NCBI RefSeq assembly: GCF_013184775.1
Contig: NZ_JAATVV010000002.1
Span: 524,301-588,300, forward strand
Reading direction: 5' to 3'
DNA length: 64,000 nucleotides
Origin: Martelella sp. HB161492
GTDB lineage: Bacteria > Pseudomonadota > Alphaproteobacteria > Rhizobiales > Rhizobiaceae
In this document: piece by piece, positions 35,958 through 46,200 of the stretch
Position numbering within the stretch: position 1 is the first letter of the stretch
How the letters are laid out: every line of letters starts with the position of its first letter
The notes under the pieces: generated by a model
The model's input: the letters and a program-made list of their open reading frames with translations, nothing else
Databases searched by the model: none
What the model was told of the DNA's origin: nothing
Program-made: the position numbers and the translations under genes

Positions 35958-36619
35958 GTATCACCGTGATCGACGCGGAAGCCGGTCTTGATTCCTTTTG
36001 TGCGGAGATCGGCGCGCGGCCGCTGATTGTCTGCGATGTCGACGAGGTCGTGCTGCGCTTTGTTCTGCCGTTCAAGGCCTATCTTCTTGCCCATGACCAC
36101 GAGTTGCGGCTCGAAAGCTTCAGTCTCAATGGCAATGTCACCTGCCTTTCCACGGGTGAAAAGGTAGCTGACGTGACTGTTGATCGCCTGCTCACCGGCT
36201 TCTACGACCACCAGGAAGACTGGCAGGTGCCCTTCGATGACGCGCGCGACACACTGGACCGGCTGAAGACTTTTGCCGATGTGGTGCTGCTGACGGCCAT
36301 GCCGCCCTGTCATGCCGAGAGGCGCCGTCAGTTGCTTGAACGCTTCGGTTTTTCCCTGCCGATGATCGCAACGGAGAAATCCAAGGGACAGGTGGTCAGC
36401 CGGCTTGCAGAGACGGGAGTGCCCGACATCATCTTCATTGATGACATGCTATACAACTGCCGCTCCGTCAGTGCCGCGGTGCCGGAAGCGCTCGCAATAA
36501 ATCTTCTGATCGACGGCGATTATCGCGCGATTGCCCCGAAAACAGAAGAACCGGCGGTTCTGGCCGCCGGATGGCCGGACGCGGAACGTCTTGTGCGCCA
36601 CCGCCTGTCGGCGCAGTAA
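35954..36619 (+). CDS. HAD-like hydrolase family protein of unknown substrate
   Basis: A 221-residue protein. The HAD motif I position reads VCDVDEVVL (about residues 27-35), motif II is LLTAMP, and a Lys (TEKSKGQVV) precedes motif IV IIFIDDMLYNC. The key Asp pair DVDE is kept, so hydrolase activity is possible; the substrate is unknown. It starts with an ATGA overlap to the DUF3572 gene, so the two are co-expressed. Confidence 0.7.
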   Translation: MSITVIDAEAGLDSFCAEIGARPLIVCDVDEVVLRFVLPFKAYLLAHDHELRLESFSLNGNVTCLSTGEKVADVTVDRLLTGFYDHQEDWQVPFDDARDTLDRLKTFADVVLLTAMPPCHAERRRQLLERFGFSLPMIATEKSKGQVVSRLAETGVPDIIFIDDMLYNCRSVSAAVPEALAINLLIDGDYRAIAPKTEEPAVLAAGWPDAERLVRHRLSAQ

Positions 36620-36765
36620 CCGCCGGCGCATCAGTCCATTAGCGAGGCTGTGAGACAGCCAGGCGCCTTTTCGGCGTCACCTCGCCTGACGGCCGCTCCC
36701 GGCAGAACGGCAGCGCCGCCAGGGTGGGATATTGCCGGGAACCAGCAGCACCGCTATTGTAGGCT

Positions 36766-36780
36766 GTTCAATTTTTGTTC
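36766..36780 (+). promoter_or_regulatory. SOS (LexA) box upstream of dinB
   Basis: GTTC-AATTTTT-GTTC, a perfect match to the alphaproteobacterial LexA operator GTTC-N7-GTTC. It lies 10-24 bp before the dinB ATG, so LexA bound here would block transcription or its start. Confidence 0.85.
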
Positions 36781-36789
36781 CAGGCATCA

Positions 36790-38091
36790 ATGATCGACCA
36801 GCAGCTTGAAACCGGCTTTTGCCGGGACTGTCTTACCGGCTTCTCGCGCCGGCCGGCGCGCTGCGCGCATTGCGGCAGCCCGCGCCTGCTCGCCCATGAC
36901 GAACTCTATTCCCTGGCCATCGCCCATATCGACTGTGATGCCTTCTACGCCTCAATCGAGAAGCGTGACAACCCGTCGCTGGCCGACCGACCGGTCATCA
37001 TTGGCGGGGGCAAGCGGGGCGTCGTTTCGACCGCCTGCTATATTGCGCGCATTCACGGCGTGCGCTCGGCGATGCCGATGTTCAAGGCACTGGAAGCCTG
37101 TCCCGAGGCCGTGGTCATCAGGCCCAATATGGAAAAATATGCCGCCGTCGGCCGTCAGGTCCGTGAAATGATGCTGGCGCTCACACCGCTCGTCGAACCA
37201 CTCTCGATCGACGAGGCCTTTCTTGATCTTTCCGGCACCGAACGGCTGCACAAGGCAGCGCCCGCCCGCATTCTCGCCAGTTTCGCCCGGCAGGTGCAAC
37301 AGGAGGTCGGCATCACCGTTTCCGTGGGCCTGTCCTATTGCAAGTTCCTCGCCAAGATCGCCTCTGATCTGAACAAGCCCAAAGGCTTTTCGGTGATCGG
37401 GCAAGCGGAGGCGACACGTTTCCTGGCCGACAAACGGGTCGGCATGATCTGGGGTGTGGGCAAGGCCTTCGAGGCGACGCTTGCCCGCGACGGCATCACC
37501 ACGATCGGCCAGCTTCAGACCATGGAACAGGCCGAACTGATGCGGCGATACGGCGTGATCGGTCAGCGGCTCTTTCATCTGGCCCGCGGCGAGGATAACC
37601 GGAAGGTTTCACCGTCCGGTGAAGCCAAGAGCATTTCCAACGAGACAACCTTCATGGCGGACTTTTCCGATCTGGAGACGTTGAGTGCGCATTTGCGCCG
37701 CCTGAGCGAGAAGACGGCGGCGCGGGCAAAGAAGGCAGGGCTTGCCGGCCAGACCGTCGTGCTGAAGCTGAAAACTGCCGATTTCAGGATCAAGACGCGA
37801 AACCGGCGGCTAGAAGATCCGACTCAGCTTGCCGATCGGATCTTTCGCACCGGCCTGTCGCTGCTGGAACGGGAGATTGACGGTAGCAAATACCGGCTGA
37901 TCGGCATCGGCATTTCCGATCTCTGCGACCCGGCAACGGCCGATCCGCCGGACCTCATCGATCCGGCAGCGACACGAAGGGCCGCTGCCGAAAGCGCGAT
38001 TGACAGCCTCAGGGCAAAGTTCGGCACATCGGCCGTGGAAACCGGCTATACATTCCGGCCGGCGGGCGACAGGGACCGGAAAAAAAGCTGA
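36790..38091 (+). CDS. dinB: DNA polymerase IV with N-terminal zinc-ribbon-like extension
   Basis: A 433-residue Y-family polymerase. The first 35 residues hold two CxxC knuckles (Cys 11, 14, 25, 28) absent from E. coli DinB, a possible zinc site. Catalytic residues follow: Asp 48 in [10 protein letters not shown] and Asp 141/Glu 142 in SIDEAFLDL. The little-finger domain is near 290-400. I chose ATG 36790, which lies after the SOS box; the frame also opens with TTG at 36775 inside it. Translesion synthesis and SOS induction are inferred from family and operator. Confidence 0.92.
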   Translation: MIDQQLETGFCRDCLTGFSRRPARCAHCGSPRLLAHDELYSLAIAHIDCDAFYASIEKRDNPSLADRPVIIGGGKRGVVSTACYIARIHGVRSAMPMFKALEACPEAVVIRPNMEKYAAVGRQVREMMLALTPLVEPLSIDEAFLDLSGTERLHKAAPARILASFARQVQQEVGITVSVGLSYCKFLAKIASDLNKPKGFSVIGQAEATRFLADKRVGMIWGVGKAFEATLARDGITTIGQLQTMEQAELMRRYGVIGQRLFHLARGEDNRKVSPSGEAKSISNETTFMADFSDLETLSAHLRRLSEKTAARAKKAGLAGQTVVLKLKTADFRIKTRNRRLEDPTQLADRIFRTGLSLLEREIDGSKYRLIGIGISDLCDPATADPPDLIDPAATRRAAAESAIDSLRAKFGTSAVETGYTFRPAGDRDRKKS

Positions 38092-38189
38092 GCCTGCGGC
38101 CCGAACCGGAACAGCCATCGCGCGACCCCGGGCGTTGTACTTGCCGCACGTTTTCCCCTTGCCCGGACCGGACGCGCCGCATTGCATGA

Positions 38190-39056
38190 TCAGGCCGTTA
38201 CTGCCGGGGCGATATAGGCCCCGTTCACCCAGCCGCGCAAATCCCCTTCCCGGCCGTTGCCGTCTTCCGGCGCCACATAGGCCCAACCGCTGTCGCGCTT
38301 CAGGATCTTCACCCGGGTTCCCTTCAGCAGCGTGCCGGGCGGCACGATCTTCTCGTAAGCGGTGCCCGGTCCGCCGCGCAGATTGAGCCGCCCGGCCGTC
38401 ACCACCTGGCTCTCCTCCCGGTCGTTCACCTCCCCCAGCATTGCCCGGAAGCGGTCAAAGGGAAAGGCAGGCCCCGGATCGGTCTTCCAGCCGCGCGTGT
38501 CGATTTCTTCATGGGATACGATGGCCCTGACCGGATAGGCGGCAACCAGCGACTGGACAATCGAAAGCCCCATGTCGATCTGCGCTTCGGGAAACAGCGG
38601 CCAGGCATAGGTCTCGCCGCCAACACGCGGATGCGGGCTGAGCATATAGCCGCCCGCCGCCTCCAGCGCCTTTTCGGTCATCCGGCGTCCGTAGGGATCG
38701 ATAAAATCACCCAGTCCGTTCGGCCTGAGCCAGCCAGGATTGACGAATTCAATCCCGATCGAGACATGGTTCAGCCCCTCGATCTCGCCGTAGCGTGATG
38801 GGCCCGCATGCCAGGCCGTGCGATTGAACGCCGCGATCTGCCAGGCCGTGCCGTCACGATCAATCACCACATGGGCACTGGAACTGCGGTTCTCGCTGCC
38901 GCCCGCGGTGCCCATCAGCCAGTCGCGGCTGGCCTTGCCGTTCCAGCCCGTGGTGTAATGCAGCACGATGACAACCGGCAGCTTCTCCCGCACGGCACCG
39001 ATATTGCTGCTCTGGCGATACCAGATCGCCGGCATTTTATGGTTGCTGATCTCCAT
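38190..39056 (-). CDS. N-acetylmuramoyl-L-alanine amidase with SH3-like domain
   Basis: A 288-residue Amidase_2 (AmpD-like) enzyme. Zinc ligands are His 33 (VLHYTTGW), His 182 (SHEEIDTRG) and Asp 193 (KTDPGPAFPF). A bacterial SH3 domain (about residues 215-283: AGRLNLRGGPGTAYEKI) likely binds the wall. No signal peptide is evident, so it may act in the cytoplasm on recycled muropeptides or be released by lysis. I chose ATG 39056, with AAGGAG upstream; the frame stays open to 39155. Confidence 0.88.
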   Translation of the reverse strand: MEISNHKMPAIWYRQSSNIGAVREKLPVVIVLHYTTGWNGKASRDWLMGTAGGSENRSSSAHVVIDRDGTAWQIAAFNRTAWHAGPSRYGEIEGLNHVSIGIEFVNPGWLRPNGLGDFIDPYGRRMTEKALEAAGGYMLSPHPRVGGETYAWPLFPEAQIDMGLSIVQSLVAAYPVRAIVSHEEIDTRGWKTDPGPAFPFDRFRAMLGEVNDREESQVVTAGRLNLRGGPGTAYEKIVPPGTLLKGTRVKILKRDSGWAYVAPEDGNGREGDLRGWVNGAYIAPAVTA

Positions 39057-39130
39057 CTTGATCACTCCTTCAGCTGAAATAAGGAATTTAATCCTATTCC
39101 GAAGTGATGTGACGGGGATCAGCGGGGATG

Positions 39131-39162
39131 AAAAAACGCCGGTGGAATGCACCACCGGCGTT
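39131..39162 (-). terminator. Rho-independent terminator of wrbA
   Basis: An 11-bp stem AACGCCGGTGG/CCACCGGCGTT with a 6-nt loop is followed on the minus strand by TTTTCATCC, 26 bp after the wrbA stop. Confidence 0.85.
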
Positions 39163-39187
39163 CATCGTAACCAGAATGGTCTGCAGA

Positions 39188-39787
39188 TCAGGCGGTCAGC
39201 TTGGCCGCGATCTTGGCAACATGTGCGCCCTGGAAGCGTGCACCTTCGAGCTCGACCTCGGACGGCTGACGCGAGCCGTCACCTTCGGTGATCGTGGAAG
39301 CGCCGTAGGGCGAGCCGCCCTTGACAGCGTCAACGCCCATCTGGCCGGCAAAGGCATAGGGCAGACCGACAACGGCCATGCCGTGATGCAGCAGGGTCGG
39401 GATGAAGCCGAGAATGGTCGATTCCTGGCCGCCATGCTGGGTCGCCGAAGAGGTGAAGGCCGAGCCAACCTTGCCAACCAGCTTGCCCTGGGCCCACAGA
39501 CCGCCGGTCTGATCCCAGAAATTGCGCATCTGCGACGCCATGGTGCCGAAACGGGTGCCGGCGCCGACGATGATGGCATCATATTCTTCCAGCTCGGCCG
39601 GGGTCGCGATCGGGGCTTCCTGATCCATCTTGAAATAGGATGCCTTGGCCACATCTTCGGGAACCAGTTCAGGCACGCGCTTGATGGTCACGTCTGCACC
39701 GGCAGACTTGGCGCCTTCGGCAACAGCCTTAGCCATGGTTTCGATGTGTCCGTAGGACGAATAGTAGAGAACGAGTACTTTTGCCAT
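39188..39787 (-). CDS. wrbA: NAD(P)H:quinone oxidoreductase WrbA
   Basis: A 199-residue flavodoxin-like WrbA. The FMN phosphate loop is [14 protein letters not shown] (about residues 8-21), and the conserved [22 protein letters not shown] spans about 77-98, followed by [12 protein letters not shown]. It reduces quinones by two electrons and protects against oxidative stress. It is a single gene with a strong terminator and several palindromes in its promoter. Confidence 0.95.
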   Translation of the reverse strand: MAKVLVLYYSSYGHIETMAKAVAEGAKSAGADVTIKRVPELVPEDVAKASYFKMDQEAPIATPAELEEYDAIIVGAGTRFGTMASQMRNFWDQTGGLWAQGKLVGKVGSAFTSSATQHGGQESTILGFIPTLLHHGMAVVGLPYAFAGQMGVDAVKGGSPYGASTITEGDGSRQPSEVELEGARFQGAHVAKIAAKLTA

Positions 39788-39819
39788 TTCGGGATCTCCG
39801 GGGTTTGAGATGTAATTTG

Positions 39820-39921
39820 TTGGGACCCAATATCGGCGATTTTGAGAGCACGTCCAGACCGATAGATCGCGACGCAGCGTTCACTATTTCTGAACACTCA
39901 TCGTTAATGCGTTCATATGAA
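39820..39921 (-). promoter_or_regulatory. wrbA promoter region with three small palindromes
   Basis: TTGGGACCCAA (39820-39830), GTTCA-N7-TGAAC (39879-39895) and TTCATATGAA (39912-39921) lie 33-134 bp upstream of the wrbA start. They look like operator sites, but I cannot assign a regulator. Confidence 0.3.
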
Positions 39922-40084
39922 TGTCAAAATGTCGCATGTCCCGGCACGCAGGCCAATGGTTTGCCGGCATCAGCCTGCATCACTTCGCGGGATTAGCCGG
40001 CAAAAGGTGCCAAAGGTCAAATTCGGTTTACCGTCCGGCCTGAAGCGCACTAGTTTAGCCCGGCAACATTGAAGGCGACTCATC

Positions 40085-40834
40085 ATGACCGAGACCAAGA
40101 CTGTCACCGCCGCCATGCTCGCCATTGGCGACGAACTCTTATCCGGGCGTACCAAGGACAAGAATATCGGCTTTCTGGCCGAAAACCTCACCCTGGCCGG
40201 CATTGACCTGAAAGAAGTCCGCATCGTGCCGGACGAGGAAGAGGAAATCGTGACGGCGCTCAATGCTCTGCGCGCGCGCTACACCCATGTCTTCACCTCG
40301 GGCGGTATTGGCCCGACTCATGACGACATCACTGCCGACGCGATCTCCAAAGCATTCGGACGCACATGCATCCACAATGATGAGGCCATGGCACGGCTTG
40401 CCGCCATGTACGAGCGCCGCGGCATCGAATTTACCGCGGCACGCCAGCGCATGGCCCGCATGCCGGAGGGCGCCGCCCTGATCGACAATCCGGTTTCGAC
40501 GGCACCGGGCTTCATCGTCGAGAATGTCTATGTCATGGCTGGCGTGCCAAAGGTGTTCGAGGCCATGGTCGGCAATGTTCTGCCGACGCTTGAAGGCGGA
40601 ACGCCGGTGATCTCCCGTGCGATCGAATGCAGCTTCGGTGAAGGCGATATCGCGACACCGCTCGCAGACATACAAAAAGCCCATCCCGACACCTCGATCG
40701 GCTCCTATCCGCACTTTGCCGGCTCCGGTTTTTCCACCCAGCTGGTGGTGCGCGGGCGCCGTGAGAGCGAGGTCGAAAAGGCCGCCGCCGACATTACCGC
40801 CATGCTGGACGCCCTTGCGGCGGCGAAGGCTTAA
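40085..40834 (+). CDS. molybdopterin-binding protein, CinA N-terminal type
   Basis: A 249-residue protein with the MoCF_biosynth fold of CinA: AAMLAIGDELLSGRTKDKN (about residues 9-27) and FTSGGIGPTHDDITADAIS (about 77-95). It lacks the C-terminal amidase (PncC) domain of full CinA, so it is the short form. Related proteins act in pyridine nucleotide or molybdopterin metabolism; the substrate here is unclear. Confidence 0.9.
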   Translation: MTETKTVTAAMLAIGDELLSGRTKDKNIGFLAENLTLAGIDLKEVRIVPDEEEEIVTALNALRARYTHVFTSGGIGPTHDDITADAISKAFGRTCIHNDEAMARLAAMYERRGIEFTAARQRMARMPEGAALIDNPVSTAPGFIVENVYVMAGVPKVFEAMVGNVLPTLEGGTPVISRAIECSFGEGDIATPLADIQKAHPDTSIGSYPHFAGSGFSTQLVVRGRRESEVEKAAADITAMLDALAAAKA

Positions 40835-40977
40835 CCCCATGTCTAGTAGGGCGAAAGGCGACCTTGCCATGGCTGCCATTTGGGACAAAAATGCGATGGT
40901 GCCTGTGGCGCCAAGACATGCGAACGGATGCCTCACGCCCTGCGCTGGCAATGAAATCTGCGCGAGAGGAGAATAAA

Positions 40978-41820
40978 ATGAGCTATAAAACAATCCTGTC
41001 CGTCATGGAGACCACCAGCCAGTCGGCCGGCTTCCTGGATCATACAATGCATCTGGCTCATCTTTTCGAAGCCCATGTCATTGGTCTCCATGCCGAATCG
41101 GTCACCGCGACGCCGATTGTCGCGCCAATGGAAATCCCGGACCCGGTGTCGATCCAGGCCCTGCAGGATGCCGCCGAGAAACGCAGCGAAGCCCTTGGCG
41201 CCCTGTTTGAGGAACGCGCGCGCAAGGAAGCGATTTCCTATGAATGGCGCAAGATCATCACCTCGGTCGGCTATGCCGGCGCTTCGGTGATCGATAGCGC
41301 GCGCTGCTCCGATCTGATCATCGCCCCGCAGGCGAGCCCCGATGTCTCCGCCGATGCCAAGGCGGATTTCGAAAGCTTCCTGTTTGAGAGCGGCCGACCG
41401 GTTCTGTTGATCCCGCATACGGCGAAATCGGCGATGCCGTTCAAGAAGGTGCTCGTTGCCTGGAACGGTTCACGCGAGGCGGCGCGCGCCACCTTTGATG
41501 CCCTGCCCTTCCTGAAGCGCGCCGAAGAGGTCGAGATCTTCTCCGTCAACCCGCCGGACACGACGACGGTTTCCAGCGAGATGACGGGCGGCGAGATCGC
41601 CACGACGCTTGCTCGCCACGGCATCAATGTCACGGCGGTGAATGCCCATGCCGACAAGGCACGGGCGGCTACCCTGATCGAAAACCGCATGTCGGACAGT
41701 TCCGTCGATCTGCTGGTCATGGGCGCCTACACCCATTCCCGCCTGTGGCAGCTGCTGTTCGGTGGCGTCACCCGGACATTGCTGGAATCGATGACGGCGG
41801 CAACGCTGATGGCCCGCTAG
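40978..41820 (+). CDS. universal stress protein, tandem UspA domains
   Basis: A 280-residue protein. The N-terminal half (1-140) is a divergent UspA domain (MSYKTILSVMETTSQS). The C-terminal half (about 145-280) is more typical, starting PFKKVLVAWNGSREAARA and ending in LLVMGAYTHSRLWQLLFGGVTRTLLE. The final MGAYTHSR-x9-G pattern resembles ATP-binding UspA loops. ATG 40978 has GAGGAGAA upstream. It probably aids stress survival; no partner gene is adjacent. Confidence 0.9.
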   Translation: MSYKTILSVMETTSQSAGFLDHTMHLAHLFEAHVIGLHAESVTATPIVAPMEIPDPVSIQALQDAAEKRSEALGALFEERARKEAISYEWRKIITSVGYAGASVIDSARCSDLIIAPQASPDVSADAKADFESFLFESGRPVLLIPHTAKSAMPFKKVLVAWNGSREAARATFDALPFLKRAEEVEIFSVNPPDTTTVSSEMTGGEIATTLARHGINVTAVNAHADKARAATLIENRMSDSSVDLLVMGAYTHSRLWQLLFGGVTRTLLESMTAATLMAR

Positions 41821-42099
41821 CCACTGTCTGCTGACGAAGTACTGAAGAAAACCTGAGAAAAACCTGCCGGTACCGGCTCATTCGTCCGGCGGGACTTGCC
41901 ATATTCGCGTGAATGCGGCTAATAGCGATGGCCAACGACACCACCTGTCGGGGGCAGAGAGATTTTTCGCCGCAAGTTGCTTGCGACGGAATTTTGATTG
42001 GCCCTTTGGCCGATCCCGAAGGTTGCGCGTCGATGCCGCTGAGATCAGCTCACGGCGCGAATGACCAGAATGTTGACCACTGCCTTCGGAGCCCGTCCC

Positions 42100-42600
42100 A
42101 TGTCTACCTTACCCGAAAAAGCCTTTCCCGTTTCCTGGGATCAGTTCCACCGCGATGCCCGTGCACTTGCCTGGCGCCTTGCCGGCCTCGACAAGAGCTT
42201 CCATGCCATTGTCTGCGTCACCCGCGGCGGCCTTGTTCCGACCGCCATCATCTCGCGCGAACTGAATATCCGCCTGATCGAAACCGTCTGCATCGCCTCC
42301 TATCATGACTACACGACCCAGGGCGAAACCTCGCTGCTGAAGGGCATAACCGCCGATCTGCTCAAGGATGGCGGCGAAGGCGTGCTGATCGTCGACGATC
42401 TCACCGACACCGGCAACACTGCCCGCGAGGTCCGCGACATGCTGCCCAAGGCGCATCTGGCCTGTGTTTACGCCAAGCCGCAGGGCGTCCCTTGCGTCGA
42501 TACCTTCGTCACCGAAGTGTCGCAGGATACCTGGATCTACTTCCCGTGGGATATGGGTTTTGCCTATCAGGAGCCGATCGCCAAGGCCCCGAAGGCCTGA
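42100..42600 (+). CDS. gpt: xanthine phosphoribosyltransferase
   Basis: A 166-residue type I phosphoribosyltransferase. The PRPP loop [13 protein letters not shown] is at residues 95-107; [17 protein letters not shown] and the C-terminal WIYFPWD, which binds the purine, match Gpt. It salvages xanthine and guanine. I chose ATG 42100, with GGAG upstream; the frame also opens at 42061. A terminator follows. Confidence 0.93.
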   Translation: MSTLPEKAFPVSWDQFHRDARALAWRLAGLDKSFHAIVCVTRGGLVPTAIISRELNIRLIETVCIASYHDYTTQGETSLLKGITADLLKDGGEGVLIVDDLTDTGNTAREVRDMLPKAHLACVYAKPQGVPCVDTFVTEVSQDTWIYFPWDMGFAYQEPIAKAPKA

Positions 42601-42625
42601 AGCCAAAACCGACCTGCCTTGCCAG

Positions 42626-42652
42626 CCCCGCCCCATCCGGCGGGGTTTTCTT
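42626..42652 (+). terminator. Rho-independent terminator of gpt
   Basis: A 7-bp GC stem CCCCGCC/GGCGGGG (42626-42632 and 42639-42645) is followed by TTTTCTTTT, 25 bp after the gpt stop. Confidence 0.85.
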
Positions 42653-43104
42653 TTGCAGTTGCACCCATTTGCCGGCCCGGACTTTTCCACAATTCAGTCC
42701 CGCACTGCCACCGATTCTCGTAGAAAATTATAGCGCCTTAATAACACTGCATTTTTCAGACTACCGAAACGCTAGATGACGGTCGTCGGATGTCCGACAC
42801 GATGTCAGCTTTTTGTCACAAGTCACTGATCTGCAAGGCCCTCTCATAACACGCATGACGATCGTCAAGAGGCCTGTTGCCGCCTTGATGCGGCACGGGT
42901 CGCTTGACCGCGAGGGTCGATTCGACCGATATTCGACGGCGGTCGCAGCCGTGACCGGAGCGGTTTTGTAACGCGCCCGCCCCCACTGTTTTGATGTGCA
43001 ATCCCACTTTGGCGGTGTCCTGACGGACATTGCCGAAGCAGATTTTCGTGCGTCTCGAAACGGCGGGCGCGACACCGATGCGGAATTGAATTACAGCGTC
43101 ATTA
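42653..43104 (+). other. long non-coding region upstream of nrdJ
   Basis: About 450 bp between the gpt terminator and the nrdJ control sites. Short ORFs on the minus strand look like noise. The part 42840-43080 is GC-rich and could fold, but I cannot match it to a known riboswitch. Its function is unresolved. Confidence 0.35.
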
Positions 43105-43151
43105 ACACTATATTTAGTGGCTCTGAATATGTTACGCACAAGATGTTCCGA
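43105..43151 (+). promoter_or_regulatory. tandem NrdR boxes in the nrdJ promoter
   Basis: Box 1, ACACTATATTTAGTGG (43105-43120), matches the NrdR consensus acaCwAtATaTwGtgt at 14 of 16 positions. Box 2, GCACAAGATGTTCCGA (43136-43151), is weaker but starts exactly 31 bp after box 1, the phased spacing typical of NrdR pairs. NrdR represses ribonucleotide reductase genes when dATP is high. Confidence 0.7.
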
Positions 43152-43254
43152 AACGGCACATGAACCGGCCGGCGGCGGTCAGGCGGAAGACGCTGATCAC
43201 CGAACAAGATCAATGCCTGAATACGGGCGCACATTTTTTAACGAGGACGACAAG

Positions 43255-46200
43255 ATGCGCATCGAACGTCATTTCACCACGGCTGGACAGTCGGCTTATG
43301 CCGAGGTTGCTTTTCGCAAGGCCAAGAGTGAGATCCGCAACCCCGATGGCTCGATCGTATTCCTGCTCGACAACATTGATGTGCCCGAACAGTTCAGCCA
43401 GGTCGCAGCCGATATTCTGGCGCAGAAATATTTCCGCAAGGCCGGCGTTCCGGCCAGACTGAAGAAGGTTGAGGAAACCAGCGTCCCCTCCTTCCTGTGG
43501 CGTTCCGTGCCGGATGAAAAAGCGCTCGCCAAACTTTCCGAAGACGAGCGGTTCGGGTCGGAAACCGATGCCCGTCAGGTCTTCGACCGGCTCGCCGGTG
43601 CCTGGACCTACTGGGGCTGGAAGGGCGGCTATTTCTCCTCGGAAGACGATGCATCTGCCTTCCGTGACGAGCTTGCCTATATGCTGGCCACCCAGCGCGC
43701 CGCACCGAACTCGCCGCAATGGTTCAATACCGGCCTCAACTGGGCCTATGGCATTGATGGCCCCGGCCAGGGGCATTTCTATGTCGATCCCTTCACCGGC
43801 AAGCTGACGCGCTCGAAATCGGCCTATGAGCACCCGCAGCCGCATGCCTGCTTCATCCAGTCGGTTGGCGATGATCTCGTCAATGAAGGCGGCATCATGG
43901 ATTTGTGGGTGCGTGAAGCGCGCCTGTTCAAATATGGCTCCGGCACCGGCTCCAATTTCTCGAATGTCCGTGCCGAAGGCGAGCGGCTGTCGGGCGGCGG
44001 CAAGTCTTCCGGCCTGATGAGCTTTCTCAAGATCGGCGACCGGGCAGCCGGCGCGATCAAATCCGGCGGCACCACGCGCCGTGCCGCCAAGATGGTCGTC
44101 GTCGACATCGACCACCCGGATATCGAGGCCTATATCAACTGGAAGGTCAAGGAAGAGCAGAAGGTTGCCGCCCTCGTTACCGGTTCGAAGATCGTTGCCA
44201 GGCATCTGACCGCCATCATGAAGGCCTGCGTCAACTGCACGGCCGATAATGACGCCTGCTTCGACCCGCATGAAAACCCGGCCCTGAAGCGCGAGATCCG
44301 CGCCGCCAAGAAGGATCAGGTTCCGGAGAACTACATCAAGCGGGTGATCCAGTTCGCGCGCCAGGGCTACAAGGACATCACCTTCACCACCTATGACACC
44401 GACTGGGATTCGGAAGCCTATCTCACCGTTTCCGGCCAGAATTCCAATAATTCGGTGTCGATCACCGATGATTTCTTCAAGGCCGTGGAAGAGGATGCCG
44501 ACTGGAACCTGACGGCACGCATTGATGGCCGGGTGATGAAAACACTGAAGGCTGCGGATCTGTGGGAACAGATTTCGCATGCCGCATGGGCATCTGCCGA
44601 TCCGGGCCTGCATTTCAACACCACGATGAATGCCTGGCACACCTGCCCGGCTGAAGGCCGCATCACCGGCTCCAATCCGTGCTCGGAATATATGTTTCTC
44701 GATGACACCGCCTGCAATCTGGCTTCGCTGAACCTGATGCAGTTCAAGGATCCGAAAACCGGTCGCATCGACATCAAGGCTTACGAACACGCCGTTCGGC
44801 TGTGGACCGTGGTTCTGGAAATCTCGGTGATGATGGCGCAGTTCCCATCCGAGCGCATCGCCGAACGCTCCTACAAATACCGCACACTCGGCCTCGGCTA
44901 CGCCAATATTGGCGGGCTGCTGATGTCGTCGGGCATCCCTTACGATTCAGACGCCGCCCGCGCGCTTGCCGGCAGTCTGACGGCGATCATGACCGGTATT
45001 TCCTATGCCACATCGGCAGAGATGGCCGCAGAACTCGGTGCCTTTGCCGGCTATGATGACAATGCCGACAACATGCTGCGGGTGATCCGCAATCACCGCC
45101 GGGCCGCCCATGGCGAGGCCACAGGCTATGAAGGCCTGACGACGCCACCGGTGGCGCTGATCCATGGCGATTGCCCGGATGACGATCTTGTGGCGCATGC
45201 CACGTCCGCCTGGGACAAGGCGCTGGAACTGGGCGAGGCCCATGGCTATCGCAATGCTCAGGTCTCGGTCATCGCGCCGACCGGCACGATCGGCCTCGTC
45301 ATGGATTGTGACACGACCGGCATCGAGCCTGATTTCGCGCTGGTGAAGTTCAAGAAGCTCGCCGGTGGCGGCTATTTCAAGATCATCAACCGCGCCGTGC
45401 CCGAGGCGCTCAGAACGCTCGGCTACAGCGAAAGCCAGATTGCCGAGATCGAGGCCTATGCTGTCGGCCATGGCAATCTCAACCAGGCGCCGGCGATCAA
45501 CCCGTCGCGGCTGAAGGCCAAGGGCTTCACCGATGAGAAGGTCGAGGCCGTCAACGCGGCGCTCAAAAGCGCCTTCGACATCAAGTTCGCCTTCAACCAG
45601 TGGACGCTCGGCGCCGACTTCCTCAAGGACGTGCTGCAGGTCTCCGACGCCGATCTCAATGATATGAGCTTCAGCCTGCTGGAGCATATGGGCTTCAGCA
45701 GGAAGGAGATCGAGGCCGCCAACACCCATATCTGCGGTGCCATGACGCTGGAAGGTGCACCGCATCTGAAGGCCGAACACCTGCCGGTGTTCGACTGCGC
45801 CAATCCCTGCGGCCGGCTCGGCAAACGCTATCTCTCCGCTGAAAGCCATATCCGCATGATGGCTGCTGCCCAGCCCTTCATTTCCGGTGCGATCTCCAAG
45901 ACCATCAACATGCCGAATGATGCGACGGTCGAGGATTGCAAGAACGCCTATATGCTGTCGTGGAAACTCGGACTGAAGGCCAATGCGCTTTATCGCGACG
46001 GTTCGAAACTCTCCCAGCCGCTCAACTCCGCCCTCATTGAAGATGAGGACGACGAGGAGGATCAGGTCGAGGAGCTGGTGCTCGCACCGGCAACGACGCA
46101 GGCGGTGAAGGTGACCGAGAAGATCATCGAGCGCGTGGTCGAAAAGATCGTCCGCGAGCGCGAGAAGCTGCCGAACCGGCGTCAGGGCTATACCCAGAAG

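Noticed and set aside
42840-43080. Possible cobalamin riboswitch upstream of nrdJ
   Set aside because: A stretch near GCGCCCGCCCCCACTG vaguely resembles the B12-box surroundings, but I cannot find the conserved B12 box and supporting stems; left as an open test in the findings.
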